A DNA stretch of 64,000 nt from Nordella sp. HKS 07. Its GTDB lineage: Bacteria > Pseudomonadota > Alphaproteobacteria > Rhizobiales > Aestuariivirgaceae. The stretch lies in assembly GCF_011046735.1 (NCBI RefSeq), contig NZ_CP049258.1:898501-962500 (forward strand), written 5' to 3'. This document shows positions 38,671-46,562 of this stretch, piece by piece (within the stretch, counting starts at the first letter, position 1; the number at the start of each line of letters is the position of its first letter). Under the pieces are notes generated by a model. It did not search any database, was not told the DNA's origin, and saw nothing but the letters and a program-made list of their open reading frames with translations. The position numbers and the translations under genes were made by a program.

Positions 38671-39510
38671 AGGAGCTGATTCATTTTCAGTTGTTTCCCG
38701 ACGCCGTTCGCACAAGAATCTGGCGAGATCCATTTTGCGCTGGGAGTTAGAGCATACCAAAGGCGTATTTTGAGCCGGCAACTATCGCAGCACTGGGCGA
38801 AGTCCTCAGACAAGCCAAGGCGATCCTGGAGCGTAGAGAATAAGATACCCCGGCAAACCTCCATTGGGTGGCTCACCTATCCTCCATCTCGCGTCTGAAG
38901 GCCTGGCTCCATCACTCATCCTCGCGGAAGTGGTTCAGCCCATGTCCCCCTCGGAAGCGGGCATCAGCAAAGTGCAGATCAGGCTTTCGCCGGAGGAACC
39001 GAAGAGCGGCGCGCAATAGGTCGGGGTGTATCGCCGGCAGTGCCTGAGAAGTTGAGATCGAAATCCTCGGCGCCCAGCTCCATATAGAGACCGGCGCGCA
39101 GGCGAAGCGTGCCGAAAAACTTGAGCTCCTCCGATGTTTTAAAGTGGGAATCGGCAGCCGAACCTCGAAATCAGAAAACTGATAGTCGCCTTCAATGTTG
39201 CATCAAGGTTACAGAAGCAGACGTCACTGTTGGAGTTTTTAGCAACGGGTAAACTTGAGAAGGTTGAACCGCCGAGCCGCGCCGGGGTTTCTCAAGGCGC
39301 GGGCGGCGTCATTGAGACGCGGCGCGCATTGGAATTTTTGGAGTGATACGCGGGCGCGAAGCTCTTGCCAGCGGATTGAAAACAAACGATATTAAACGGA
39401 TCGCGACGCGGCCCTTGCGGCCGAAACGGACAGCTACCCCAGACGAAGACACCCGATGAAGGATTCCAAGTAGGTCCAGCGACGCAACTAGTTGCACTTC
39501 AGCCTCAGCC
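38671..39510. other. gene-poor region with a degenerate outer-membrane-protein fragment
   Basis: Nothing intact. On the reverse strand at about 38940-39210, broken reading in two frames gives pieces such as FGTLRLRAGLYMELGAEDFDLNF, like the barrel of an autotransporter or porin. This is a decayed remnant at best. Confidence 0.3.
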
Positions 39511-39732
39511 CTATGTCCATCGCAGCTCGGAGCACCTACATCCTTTGGTATATTGCTTACGCCCTTCCTTCGCGTCAATGTCGGTCGAGTGAAGGCGATA
39601 TTGCTGGCGCGCGGCGACGCAAGTCGCATTGATTCTTGCGCGATTTATGTTGGCGAGAATTGAGTCTTAAGCACGACAACAATTCGCATGCATACGGACG
39701 AATTTGATCGTCCCAGACGGCAAAGAAAGGAT

Positions 39733-39894
39733 ATGGGCATGAAGAAGCTTTTGAAAGCATCAGTCGTACTGTTGCTTGGGCTAACATATCTCGTGGCAAC
39801 ACCGCTTTTCTCAAGCACTTTTTTTAACGGCGACAAGGCATTTGCGGACAAGCGCGATGTTGGACACGGCAAGCGCGACAAGGCGGGCAAATAG
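39733..39894 (+). CDS. small secreted RDVGH-tail protein, copy 1
   Basis: A 53-residue protein. The signal peptide (MGMKKLLKASVVLLLGLTYL region) is cleaved near FADK at about residue 36, leaving a ~17-residue mature peptide KRDVGHGKRDKAGK. The ATG GGC ATG start, with an AAAGG ribosome site, is conserved in two paralogues. The mature peptide is basic and hydrophilic. It is followed by its own terminator. Function unknown; it belongs to a four-member family in this window. Confidence 0.7.
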   Translation: MGMKKLLKASVVLLLGLTYLVATPLFSSTFFNGDKAFADKRDVGHGKRDKAGK

Positions 39895-39959
39895 GTCAAG
39901 AGCAAACAGCTCCTGGGGGCTAATCCGCTGCTGATTGCAACGGCCCGCAACTCAACTTC

Positions 39960-39987
39960 AAGGAGCCTTCGACAGGCTCCTTTCTTT
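39960..39987 (+). terminator. Rho-independent terminator, copy 1 unit
   Basis: Stem AGGAGCC/GGCTCCT with loop TTCGACA, then TTTCTTT. Ends the transcript of the first RDVGH-tail gene. Confidence 0.8.
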
Positions 39988-40333
39988 GATTCTCGTCAGG
40001 ACTTTCAACAGTATGTCCATCTCTCCGCAGGTCGGAGCACCTACATCCTTTGGTATATTGCTTATACGCTTCCGTTAGGTCAGAGTCAGTCGCGCTAGGG
40101 CGACGTCATGGGCGCTCGGCGACGTAAGTCTCGTCTTTCTGTGATGCGTGGGTGAGAATTGTGTTCTAAGCGCGATGTGAAAATTACGATGCGAGCATGT
40201 CGCCCTTAATCTGAAAACTCACCCTCCAACATTTACAGAAATTTGATCTAGGCCTCGATTGTTTGAGTGAAATTCTAATGATATTATACGTGCACGGACG
40301 ATATGAATCGTCCCAGACGGCAAAAGAAAGGAT

Positions 40334-40633
40334 ATGGGCATGACTGTATTCTTCAAAGCATCAGTCATATTCTTGCTTGCATTTGCGTACCTCGTTGCAA
40401 CACCGCTGGTCTCGAGCAATTTATTTGGCGGTGCGAAGGCATTTGCGGACGTACGCGATGTTGGACACGGCACGCGTGACAAGGCGGGCAAATACGTCAA
40501 GAGCAAACAGACCCCTGGTAAGGGAATAATCAGCCGTTCATTGCAACGGCCTGCAACTCAACTTCAAGGAGCCTTCGACAGGCTCCTTTCTTTTATCTCG
40601 TCGGGACAAGGAACTCGTGCTGCCCATTGGTGA
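40334..40633 (+). CDS. small secreted RDVGH-tail protein, copy 2 (stop codon lost)
   Basis: Homologue of copy 1 with the same signal peptide plan and tail VRDVGHGTRDKAGK. Where copy 1 stops (AAA TAG), this copy reads AAA TAC, so the frame runs on for another ~45 codons, across the transcription terminator at 40566-40595, to a TGA at 40631. The functional product probably ends near the normal point or on a non-stop message. The ATG at 40334 has the conserved AAAGG site. Confidence 0.6.
   Translation: MGMTVFFKASVIFLLAFAYLVATPLVSSNLFGGAKAFADVRDVGHGTRDKAGKYVKSKQTPGKGIISRSLQRPATQLQGAFDRLLSFISSGQGTRAAHW
40566..40595 (+). terminator. Rho-independent terminator, copy 2 unit
   Basis: Stem GGAGCC/GGCTCC with loop TTCGACA, then TTTCTTTTAT. 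It lies inside the extended frame of the copy 2 gene. Confidence 0.8.
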
Positions 40634-40826
40634 AACTCCTCGTCAGGATTTCAACGCCGCCATACGGGCAAATCAGCCGGTGACCAATCGCCTGTGGTCC
40701 AGCTGTAACCTTTCAGCTACAATTCTGGAATTGTTTCGAAGCTTCCCTCCAATTTATTGACTCGCAGCATAATCCGTCCACAACCGGAGCAGGACGGCTC
40801 GCAAGCGACGTACCTAGGAGGGGATT

Positions 40827-41591
40827 ATGCCTAGAACTTTCCTGTTGGCGGGTGCCGCATCCGCCCTGATGATCTGCAGCGCGCAGGCCGCCGACATCGT
40901 CGAACCAACTTATTACGACTGGACGGGAGGCTATCTCGGCCTTCAGGGAGGCTACGCCTGGGGCGAGAACGATGTTGGGTTCAGTGACCTTGCGGGTGCG
41001 GTACCCAACCCTCCAGTGTTCGAGGGAATTGACGGCGATGACGTCGTCATGCTGGAGGGAGACGACGGCAAAATCGACCTGGAGGGCTGGATAGGCGGCG
41101 CGCATGCCGGCTACAATGTCCAGATGGATAGCTTTGTCTTCGGTCTCGAAGGCGATATCGAGTTTGCCGGTATGGACGGCGATACCGATCTCTTCTTCAG
41201 CGAGACCGATCCAGGCCCGATCGGCGAAGTCAAGCAGGAGATCGACTGGCTGGGCTCACTGAGGCTGCGCCTGGGCTATGCCATGGACCGCTCGCTCATC
41301 TACTTGACGGGAGGTCTCGCCGCCGGCGGGGTCGACTCTGAAGTGAGGTTATTGGCGCCGTCCGTTCACGAGAGCGAGAGCGACACCGCCTGGGGCTGGA
41401 CGCTTGGCGGCGGTTTCGAATATGCCTTCACGGACGAGTTGAGCGGCAATATCGAATACCGCTATACGGATCTTGAAAGTACTGAAGTGTCCGTCGATCA
41501 GGCCGACTTCGGGTTTAGCGGTAAGACCAAGTTCGACAACAACTTCAATGCTGTGCGCGTGGGCCTGAGCTGGCACTTTGGCGGCATCTGA
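40827..41591 (+). CDS. outer membrane beta-barrel protein, Omp25/Omp31-like
   Basis: A 254-residue protein. It has a signal peptide ending AQAAD, the WTGGYLGLQGGYAWG first strand, GWIGGAHAGYNVQMDSFVFGLEGDIE, LGSLRLRLGYAMDRSLIYLTGGLA and the terminal VRVGLSWHFGGI typical of the Rhizobiales Omp25/31 family (8-strand barrel). A perfect AGGAGGGG ribosome site lies just before the ATG. An acidic insert at about residues 50-80 (GDDVVMLEGDDGK) is longer than usual. Monocistronic, with a terminator downstream. Confidence 0.9.
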   Translation: MPRTFLLAGAASALMICSAQAADIVEPTYYDWTGGYLGLQGGYAWGENDVGFSDLAGAVPNPPVFEGIDGDDVVMLEGDDGKIDLEGWIGGAHAGYNVQMDSFVFGLEGDIEFAGMDGDTDLFFSETDPGPIGEVKQEIDWLGSLRLRLGYAMDRSLIYLTGGLAAGGVDSEVRLLAPSVHESESDTAWGWTLGGGFEYAFTDELSGNIEYRYTDLESTEVSVDQADFGFSGKTKFDNNFNAVRVGLSWHFGGI

Positions 41592-41666
41592 TCGCTGCCA
41601 CCGTCAGGCATCTTGGACATCGGGTCGATGTCTCGTCCTTCGCAGTCAGGCGACATCGGCACCTCT

Positions 41667-41691
41667 GGACCCGCCTCATGGCGGGTCCTTT
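41667..41691 (+). terminator. Rho-independent terminator of the Omp gene
   Basis: GGACCCGCC/GGCGGGTCC 9-bp stem with a TCAT loop, followed by TTT. Confidence 0.75.
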
Positions 41692-42245
41692 GATCCGGTC
41701 ACCAGGAAAAAGACGTGGTCTGGTTCGCGAGGGACGACAATCTGCCGCCAATGGCCGTGCGCACCGGCCTGACCTCGCACTTTGGAGCCATGAAAAACTA
41801 CCCTGGCTTCCTCCCCTCAGGAGGCGGAGGTGAACGGCCCGCTGCGTCCAGCCTGAGGCAGCGATTCGTCGACTGTGCGGGGCCGGAACCAATTGAAACT
41901 GCCTCACCCGCCGGATCACGCGCTTGCCGCACTGTGATATCTCCAGCCCGTAGATCGTCAGCACCGCGATGAGCGCCAGCGTCTGCTTCTGCTTATTCGA
42001 GGTTGTCCACAGCGTCGATCCTGCACCGAGCAATCAACTGTTCACGGTCATGATTGACGACGAAAACTGTCTTGTGAAGGTTGGCACCCTCACGCATTTG
42101 GCTCTGAAGTTGAGCCGTCATCCGCAGCGGGACTTGGCGCAGGGGTGGATACACGCCGAGTTAGAAACAATCACCGTTTGATAACGGCGCGCATCCACCC
42201 GTCAATGCGAACGCGGCAATGGTTAGCTAAATCGGGCAGTCCGCA
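41692..42245. other. gene-poor region
   Basis: No gene supported; open frames on both strands look like chance. Confidence 0.4.
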
Positions 42246-42530
42246 TTAGTTGCCTTGACTCACTCTGCCTGCGTCCTGCTGGCCCTTATCGCGCTTGGCA
42301 TGTCCAGGGTCGCGTTTGTCCGCTGTTGCTGTGCCGCCCACCTGATTGCCCGCGACCTGCTTGTTTGCATCCTGCTTGCCCTTGTCACGCTTGGCGTGGC
42401 CCACGTCGCGCTGATCTGCAAATGCCATGTCGCCGCCAAAGAAAGTGCTTGAAACAAGCGGTGCTGCCGCGAGACAGCCCAAACCAAGCAGGAACACAGC
42501 TGATGCTTTCGCTAGTCTAATCATGCCCAT
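42246..42530 (-). CDS. small secreted RDVGH-tail protein, long version
   Basis: A 94-residue protein. The signal peptide MGMIRLAKASAVFLLGLGC... is cleaved near FADQ (about residue 39). The mature tail is doubled: RDVGHAKRDKGKQDANK, a short linker, then KRDPGHAKRDKGQQDAG. The upstream sequence (AAAAGGATATGGGCATG) matches the two copies at 39.7 and 40.3 kb. The mature part is nearly all hydrophilic and probably disordered. Function unknown. Confidence 0.65.
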   Translation of the reverse strand: MGMIRLAKASAVFLLGLGCLAAAPLVSSTFFGGDMAFADQRDVGHAKRDKGKQDANKQVAGNQVGGTATADKRDPGHAKRDKGQQDAGRVSQGN

Positions 42531-43243
42531 ATCCTTTTCTGCTTGTTGAGGACGTGCAAACGTCCATTAGCCCCATCGCATTTGACAACAGGGAGCATGG
42601 ATTCCGGAATCACGTATGAGAGACCTCACGTCACTTTTGTGTGAGAGCACCTCAATCCTAGATCGGAAGATATATTGCCGCATAGGCGGCATGCTGGTTC
42701 AATGTTGCCACGCGCTCAGTGGGAGATGGCGGTGACAGCTCGCGCTCAGTTGACTGACGACGCTCCGTTCGAGATGCCTGCTGCCGCAAGTTATTTTGCT
42801 ATAGCCCTTCCAGCAGGCCGACGACCAACTCAAATCCGTCTTATCTCGGTGGATTCATCGGCCGAATGCAGATGTTGCTTATAACAAGACCCCTCGCTCA
42901 ATTCACGACGCTGTCCGCCGAAAAGTGGTCTCGTCTGAAGTGGATCGAAGAACGGCAAAGGTGTTGTGGTGAATCAGTCTAATGAGGCTTTGCGTCGCCC
43001 CCACTCCCTTTGCTCCGTGGTGGCAGGATGGCCTAGATCCTGCGCAGGTGGACGCTGATTTCAGCCAGGCTTCCCAACACTATAGCGAGACCGACGTAAT
43101 ACACCCCCTTTGTCGATAGCTTCGCCTGTCGTTGCGAATGTAGGTAAGTATCGAGGCAGTGCCTCTTCCTTCGACCCAAGCGAGCCGCTCGCGATCACAA
43201 GCCCGAGCGCGATGTTTAACGCCCCAAGTATTAAGAGAGAGGA
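42531..43243. other. gene-poor region
   Basis: No gene supported. It carries the upstream region of the reverse RDVGH-tail gene and leads into the recombinase remnant. Confidence 0.4.
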
Positions 43244-43381
43244 ATGCAACAATCCGAGCAGCGCCGGCTTGCTCAGGCGATCGAAGACATTCGCAAAGTC
43301 CTCTGGCGCCCCAAGCAGACCCTCGAAGCTTTTGTCGAGAGGCAGATCAAAGATGCGTTGGGCGATTTACACGCGTTGTAG
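43244..43381 (+). CDS. small ORF overlapping the recombinase remnant
   Basis: A 45-codon frame (MQQSEQRRLAQAIEDIRKVLW...) with an AGAGAGGA ribosome site. It ends ALGDLHAL-stop inside the first codons of the recombinase remnant in another frame. The small gene before the intact recombinase (52060-52248) has the same arrangement and ends ALGDLRAL, so it is probably a real, conserved companion gene. Confidence 0.5.
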   Translation: MQQSEQRRLAQAIEDIRKVLWRPKQTLEAFVERQIKDALGDLHAL

Positions 43382-43960
43382 CGACGACCTCCAGAACCCT
43401 AAGTCGATCGACGATCGGATCAGCGAGGCGTGCGCCCTCATCGCCAGGAGGGGCGGCACCGAGGTCGGCGTCTACACCAACGCCGCGCAATCCGGCGCCC
43501 CACGTCGCGTAGCGCAAGTGCCGCCTGCGCGGCGGTCCCATGACAAAGATGGGAGCCTATTTCCGCGGCGCCGAGCAGGCGAATTCGGGCGCCTGCACCA
43601 ACAACCGCGGCATCGCTGTCGCCAAGGTCGAGGAGATCACGATCGACGCGTTGCGCGCAGGTCGCGCGCTTTGCCGAAGTCTCTTGCGCCCATGTCGACC
43701 GCCGGCTCGCCGAGCAGAATGCGACGAGCGCCGATGCCGACCGGCACGTGGCGGAGATCGACCGCAAGATCGCCACCCCTCGCGGCTCGGTAAGTGGAAA
43801 ACGAGAACCTGGTCCAGGACCCTTGATTTGGCCCGCTCGAACTCGGGGATGGCTTCCGCAGCACCATTGACCAGATCAGGTCAGGTTCGACCGATTGAAC
43901 GAAGGGGTCGCCGGAAACAGTTAGGGCTTCCTGCTGGTGGCAGGAAGCCCCGACGTTCGC
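43353..43960 (+). pseudogene. decayed large serine recombinase
   Basis: Begins MRWAIYTRCSDDLQNPKSIDDRI, like the N-terminus of the intact recombinase at 52217 (catalytic Ser position kept). Most of the gene is deleted. After about 60 codons it jumps, in another frame, to the zinc-ribbon part (MTKMGAYFRGAEQANSGACTNNRGIAVAKVEEITIDALRA) and then to broken coiled-coil sequence. The end keeps the hairpin seen at the end of the intact gene (GGCTTCCTGC...GCAGGAAGCC). It marks the boundary of an older insertion. Confidence 0.8.
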
Positions 43961-43963
43961 AAA

Positions 43964-43977
43964 GTTGGTTGCGGGAA
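43964..43977. repeat. att-like direct repeat (left)
   Basis: GTTGGTTGCGGGAA, identical to 53775-53788 where it forms the last bases of tRNA-fMet. Position after the recombinase remnant matches that of the right copy after the intact recombinase. Probable attachment site. Confidence 0.6.
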
Positions 43978-44090
43978 CCCGCTCTGGACGAGACCGCAAG
44001 CGCGCAAGCCTTTGTTTTTCCTTTGGTTCGGTGGGCAGCGTGAGTTATCCGGTAATCTCAGAGAACTTCTCACAGGCTAGGCAGCTCAGT

Positions 44091-44116
44091 GGAACTTTGG
44101 TCAGCGCACTCGCGTT
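44091..44116 (+). promoter_or_regulatory. EcfG-type promoter of a candidate sRNA
   Basis: GGAAC at 44091, 17 bases, CGTT at 44113. This matches the alphaproteobacterial general-stress sigma factor consensus. Only a terminator follows, no gene. Confidence 0.5.
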
Positions 44117-44122
44117 ATGTGC

Positions 44123-44173
44123 CCATTGACATCTACCTAGGGTTCGCTGGCCTGTTCGCGGCGAACCCTTTTT
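44123..44173 (+). ncRNA. candidate ~50-nt stress-induced small RNA
   Basis: Predicted from the EcfG-type promoter at 44091-44116 and a Rho-independent terminator at 44140-44173 (stem GGGTTCGC/GCGAACCC then TTTTT) with no ORF between. The start point is inferred from promoter spacing. Small size leaves about 17 unpaired bases before the hairpin. Confidence 0.4.
44140..44173 (+). terminator. Rho-independent terminator
   Basis: Stem GGGTTCGC (44140-44147) with GCGAACCC (44161-44168), 13-base loop, then TTTTT. Confidence 0.75.
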
Positions 44174-44185
44174 CACGGCCGGCCG

Positions 44186-44308
44186 ATGAAAACCCAGATG
44201 ACCGTCTATGCCGGCGAGAATGGCGAGACGCCCGTTGTCCGCCAGGTCGAAATGGTGGCAGAAGGCGCCGGCTGGATCAGAAGCCAGGCCTGCCGTAGGC
44301 TGGGTTGA
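44186..44308 (+). CDS. possible 40-residue ORF
   Basis: MKTQMTVYAGENGETPVVRQVEMVA... to a TGA at 44306. No clear ribosome site and no family; kept only because it follows the terminator in otherwise empty sequence. Confidence 0.2.
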   Translation: MKTQMTVYAGENGETPVVRQVEMVAEGAGWIRSQACRRLG

Positions 44309-44475
44309 GCATGGCGCGAAGTAAGCGAAGCGCCCGATCCGTATATCGCAAGTTCTATGTACATTTTGATTAAAAAGTAGTTTGATTCCCTTGCGTCAAA
44401 TATTCTGGCGTAGCGTCCGGAAGGTCTTAAATTCTTTGTTAGCCGGGCGGCTTAACCAAGGTTTAGGAGGACGGC

Positions 44476-44616
44476 ATGACAAATCTCCTGAAGACAATTG
44501 GCGTGGTATCCACGCTGCTCTTAACCACCGTGGCAGTAACGATGGCGTTCACCACAGTCCCCGCAACCGCCGACGTTCGCGATGTTGGACACAAGCCCGG
44601 TGACAGGGGCCATTGA
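44476..44616 (+). CDS. small secreted RDVGH-tail protein, minimal version
   Basis: A 46-residue protein with signal peptide MTNLLKTIGVVSTLLLTTVA..., a likely cleavage near ATAD, and only ~13 mature residues ending DVRDVGHKPGDRGH. The signal peptide is unrelated in sequence to the other three members, yet the RDVGH tail is kept, so the tail is the conserved part. A strong AGGAGG ribosome site and a strong terminator bracket it. Confidence 0.65.
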   Translation: MTNLLKTIGVVSTLLLTTVAVTMAFTTVPATADVRDVGHKPGDRGH

Positions 44617-44638
44617 TTTGATCACCAGGACTTATTAA

Positions 44639-44661
44639 GCCCGCTTCGGCGGGCCTTTTTT
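44639..44661 (+). terminator. Rho-independent terminator
   Basis: GCCCGC/GCGGGC with a TTCG tetraloop followed by six T. Ends the minimal RDVGH-tail gene. Confidence 0.88.
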
Positions 44662-45235
44662 GTGCCTACGTTTGCAAGAATGTGTTCCCCGAACGCAACG
44701 AGACGTCCGTCCTAAGGACATTTCCGGTTTTTCCCTGCTATGAGATGGGCGGTGAGCCCGGAACATTCTTGGTTGCACGGAATTGATCCTCACCTGCCCA
44801 TCGCAGGAACGCGTGCCCGCTTGGCTTCTCGCCTCTTGTGTCCTTTTCATCTCCAAGGCTTCTCCAAGGCTTGGCGGGCCGTGATTTTTACACCATAGCG
44901 CTCTCGTACAGCACATCCTCCTTTTCGCCACGCAAGGCATCGCCCCATCACTCATCGTCGCTGAGCTCAGGCTGCTGCCTGGGAAGCCTCAGGGCCGGCA
45001 CCAAGCTAGCCGGCGCTCACCACTCAACGCACTGCCCAGCGCAGCGCCGGCGGACCATTTTCAAACGCAAACGAGCCCCTATTGAAGCTCGCCATGGGGT
45101 GGCCGGCAACGCACCGCCGTCCCCTTCAAGAAATGTCGCGCCTGCAGGAACCCCGCGAGAATTTCTGCATTGATCTGATGATCCTCTAATCAGCAGCCTG
45201 AACCCGCTTCCCTGGCGGGTTCTTTTTTTGAAATG
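44662..45235. other. gene-poor region ending in an orphan terminator
   Basis: No gene supported. A GGAAC at about 45149 is followed 16 bases later by CATT, only a partial EcfG match, and then by the terminator at 45200-45229. This layout is like the sRNA candidate at 44.1 kb but weaker. Confidence 0.35.
45200..45229 (+). terminator. orphan Rho-independent terminator
   Basis: GAACCCGC/GCGGGTTC stem, 6-base loop, then seven T on the + strand. The nearest genes run on the other strand. Confidence 0.75.
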
Positions 45236-45418
45236 CTAGCGTCCTCGGCGGCGCGGTCGAAGTTGTCTCGCACGGCTCTCTTCGCAAAACTGTTTATGCA
45301 TGAGATATAACTCGGCGATTTGTTGCTCGGATACCTGCGCGAGAGCTGCGGCGCGTTTGATCTGCTCATCCAGGCGCTGGATCTTGTGACCGAGCGAGCG
45401 GGATTTGCCAGGCCTCAT
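45236..45418 (-). CDS. small hypothetical protein
   Basis: A 60-residue basic, helical protein (HKIQRLDEQIKRAAALAQVSEQQIAEL is coiled-coil-like). Its ATG overlaps the stop of the upstream gene (ATGA), so translation is coupled. No family recognised. Confidence 0.55.
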   Translation of the reverse strand: MRPGKSRSLGHKIQRLDEQIKRAAALAQVSEQQIAELYLMHKQFCEESRARQLRPRRRGR

Positions 45419-45597
45419 TCCTTCCGCACCCCCTTATATGGCGGGGCTTCAGGGTCTTTCTTCTGAGCCATGAACTCGCCAGACGTCTTGTCCCGCTTCG
45501 TCCAATGCTCCTCGCCTTCCATCTGAGTCTTAAGCTGAGAGCGCTTGCGTACGGCGCCTTTACGCGCGTTATCGCCGGGCGGTTTATTTACTGCCAT
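45415..45597 (-). CDS. small conserved hypothetical protein (Rhizobiales)
   Basis: A 60-residue very hydrophilic protein, MAVNKPPGDNARKGAVRKRSQLKT with GEEHWTKRDKTSGEFMAQKKDP, a pattern I recognise from many Rhizobiales small proteins of unknown function. A GGAGGAA ribosome site precedes the ATG at 45597, and an EcfG-type promoter is about 25 bases further up, so it is likely stress-induced. Confidence 0.7.
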   Translation of the reverse strand: MAVNKPPGDNARKGAVRKRSQLKTQMEGEEHWTKRDKTSGEFMAQKKDPEAPPYKGVRKE

Positions 45598-45621
45598 GAG
45601 AGATTCCTCCAATTTTGCTGA

Positions 45622-45648
45622 GGAACTTTTTATTCGGTGGAAAGTTCC
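45622..45648. promoter_or_regulatory. palindromic, two-way EcfG-type promoter
   Basis: The inverted repeat GGAACTTT...AAAGTTCC gives GGAAC-N16-AGTT on both strands: the -35 of one strand overlaps the -10 of the other. The reverse reading fits the gene at 45415-45597; the forward reading faces sequence antisense to the gene at 45787-46131. Confidence 0.5.
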
Positions 45649-45786
45649 GCGTTCCGGAGCCACGCACTCCCCTTCGGCACCACAACCGCCGGCATCAGCC
45701 GCAATGCACCTGCTGGCGCCGGCGGATCGTTGCAAAACAAAAATGCCAACCCGCATTCCAAAAAAACGCGGGTTCCCCCGCTATAA

Positions 45787-46131
45787 TTACGAACCGGCCG
45801 ATAAACTGTATTCGCCATCGCACTTTGAGCAGCGATACAACCCCGGCTGGACACTGTGTGAAACGGAGGCACGGTCCTCATTCACGATCCAGCAATAAGG
45901 GCATGTCGGATCCTTATCCGGTCGGAAGGCCCCTAATCGGCGCAGTGCTTGGCGGCAATTATCGGCCTCCGCCTCCAGGGCGGCGAGTTCCCGAGCTGCC
46001 TCGTCCGTAACCGGATAGCCTTGGCGCCGGGCGATTTCGGCATAGAGCTCGACGCGGCGAACGGTCTGGCGACTCGCGAGTTTGGCGGCGCTCGCCCATA
46101 ATACGCTGTGAAGTTTCATGGTGGAGTGCAT
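45787..46131 (-). CDS. small hypothetical protein with a C-terminal zinc-ribbon
   Basis: About 114 residues. The N-terminal half is helical (LYAEIARRQGYPVTDEAARELAALEAEADNCRQALRRL). The C-terminal half has CPYC and, about 20 residues on, CSKC, as in a zinc ribbon. Start taken at the ATG at 46131; 46119 is also possible. A strong hairpin (GAGCCTGCCGC stem, 46145-46181) lies just upstream, between it and the previous gene. Confidence 0.55.
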   Translation of the reverse strand: MHSTMKLHSVLWASAAKLASRQTVRRVELYAEIARRQGYPVTDEAARELAALEAEADNCRQALRRLGAFRPDKDPTCPYCWIVNEDRASVSHSVQPGLYRCSKCDGEYSLSAGS

Positions 46132-46223
46132 CTTCGAATTTAAGCGAGCCTGCCGCCGCTGTGGTGCTCTGCGGCAGGCTCTCCGAGAGCCGCGCGAGGG
46201 CGGTGAGCGGACCCTCGGTGGGG

Positions 46224-46538
46224 TTAGCTCCGTAGGTCGCTCTGCCTCACCCACCTTCGATAGGCCGGCGTTCGCTTGAGACCCTGCCGGGCCTGTTCAT
46301 CCAGCTCTCTGAGCGCGTCCATGATTTCATCGAATGTCACGGTTGTGCCGGTCGGCGCCCTGCGCAGTTCAGGAACAGATTCGACGGCGCAGGCGTCAGA
46401 GGCCCAGGAAGCAAGAATTGCCCGCTTCTCGTTGATCGAAAGATCAGAGTCGCACACAACTTCATTCGGGTGCATGAAGGCGTCCGAAGGTCGCAGGACA
46501 CCATCAAGGTTGAGCTCGCAAGGGATTTTCCTTGCCAT
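46224..46538 (-). CDS. conserved hypothetical protein (Rhizobiales)
   Basis: About 104 residues. The central block FMHPNEVVCDSDLSINEKRAILASWASDACAVES is a familiar conserved segment of small Rhizobiales proteins (HP.EV..D..L...EKRAILASWASDA.AVE), followed by FDEIMDALRELD. A GAGGA ribosome site fits the ATG at 46538. Lies 24 bases after the Hsp20 gene, likely one transcript. Function unknown. Confidence 0.7.
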   Translation of the reverse strand: MARKIPCELNLDGVLRPSDAFMHPNEVVCDSDLSINEKRAILASWASDACAVESVPELRRAPTGTTVTFDEIMDALRELDEQARQGLKRTPAYRRWVRQSDLRS

Positions 46539-46562
46539 CTTCATTCCTCGCATGGCACCACC

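Larger units (their letters stand above)
39511..40600 (+). repeat. tandem duplication of a ~0.5 kb small-gene unit
   Basis: Two diverged copies, about 39511-39990 and about 40011-40600. Each has the same upstream sequence (CGGAGCACCTACATCCTTTGG), the same ribosome region (AAAGAAAGGATATGGGCATG), the small secreted-protein gene and the same terminator (GGAGCC...GGCTCC). This is local gene duplication with promoter and terminator. Confidence 0.8.

Noticed and set aside
42675..42884. A 69-codon forward ORF
   Set aside because: No ribosome site, signal, motif or codon pattern; treated as chance.
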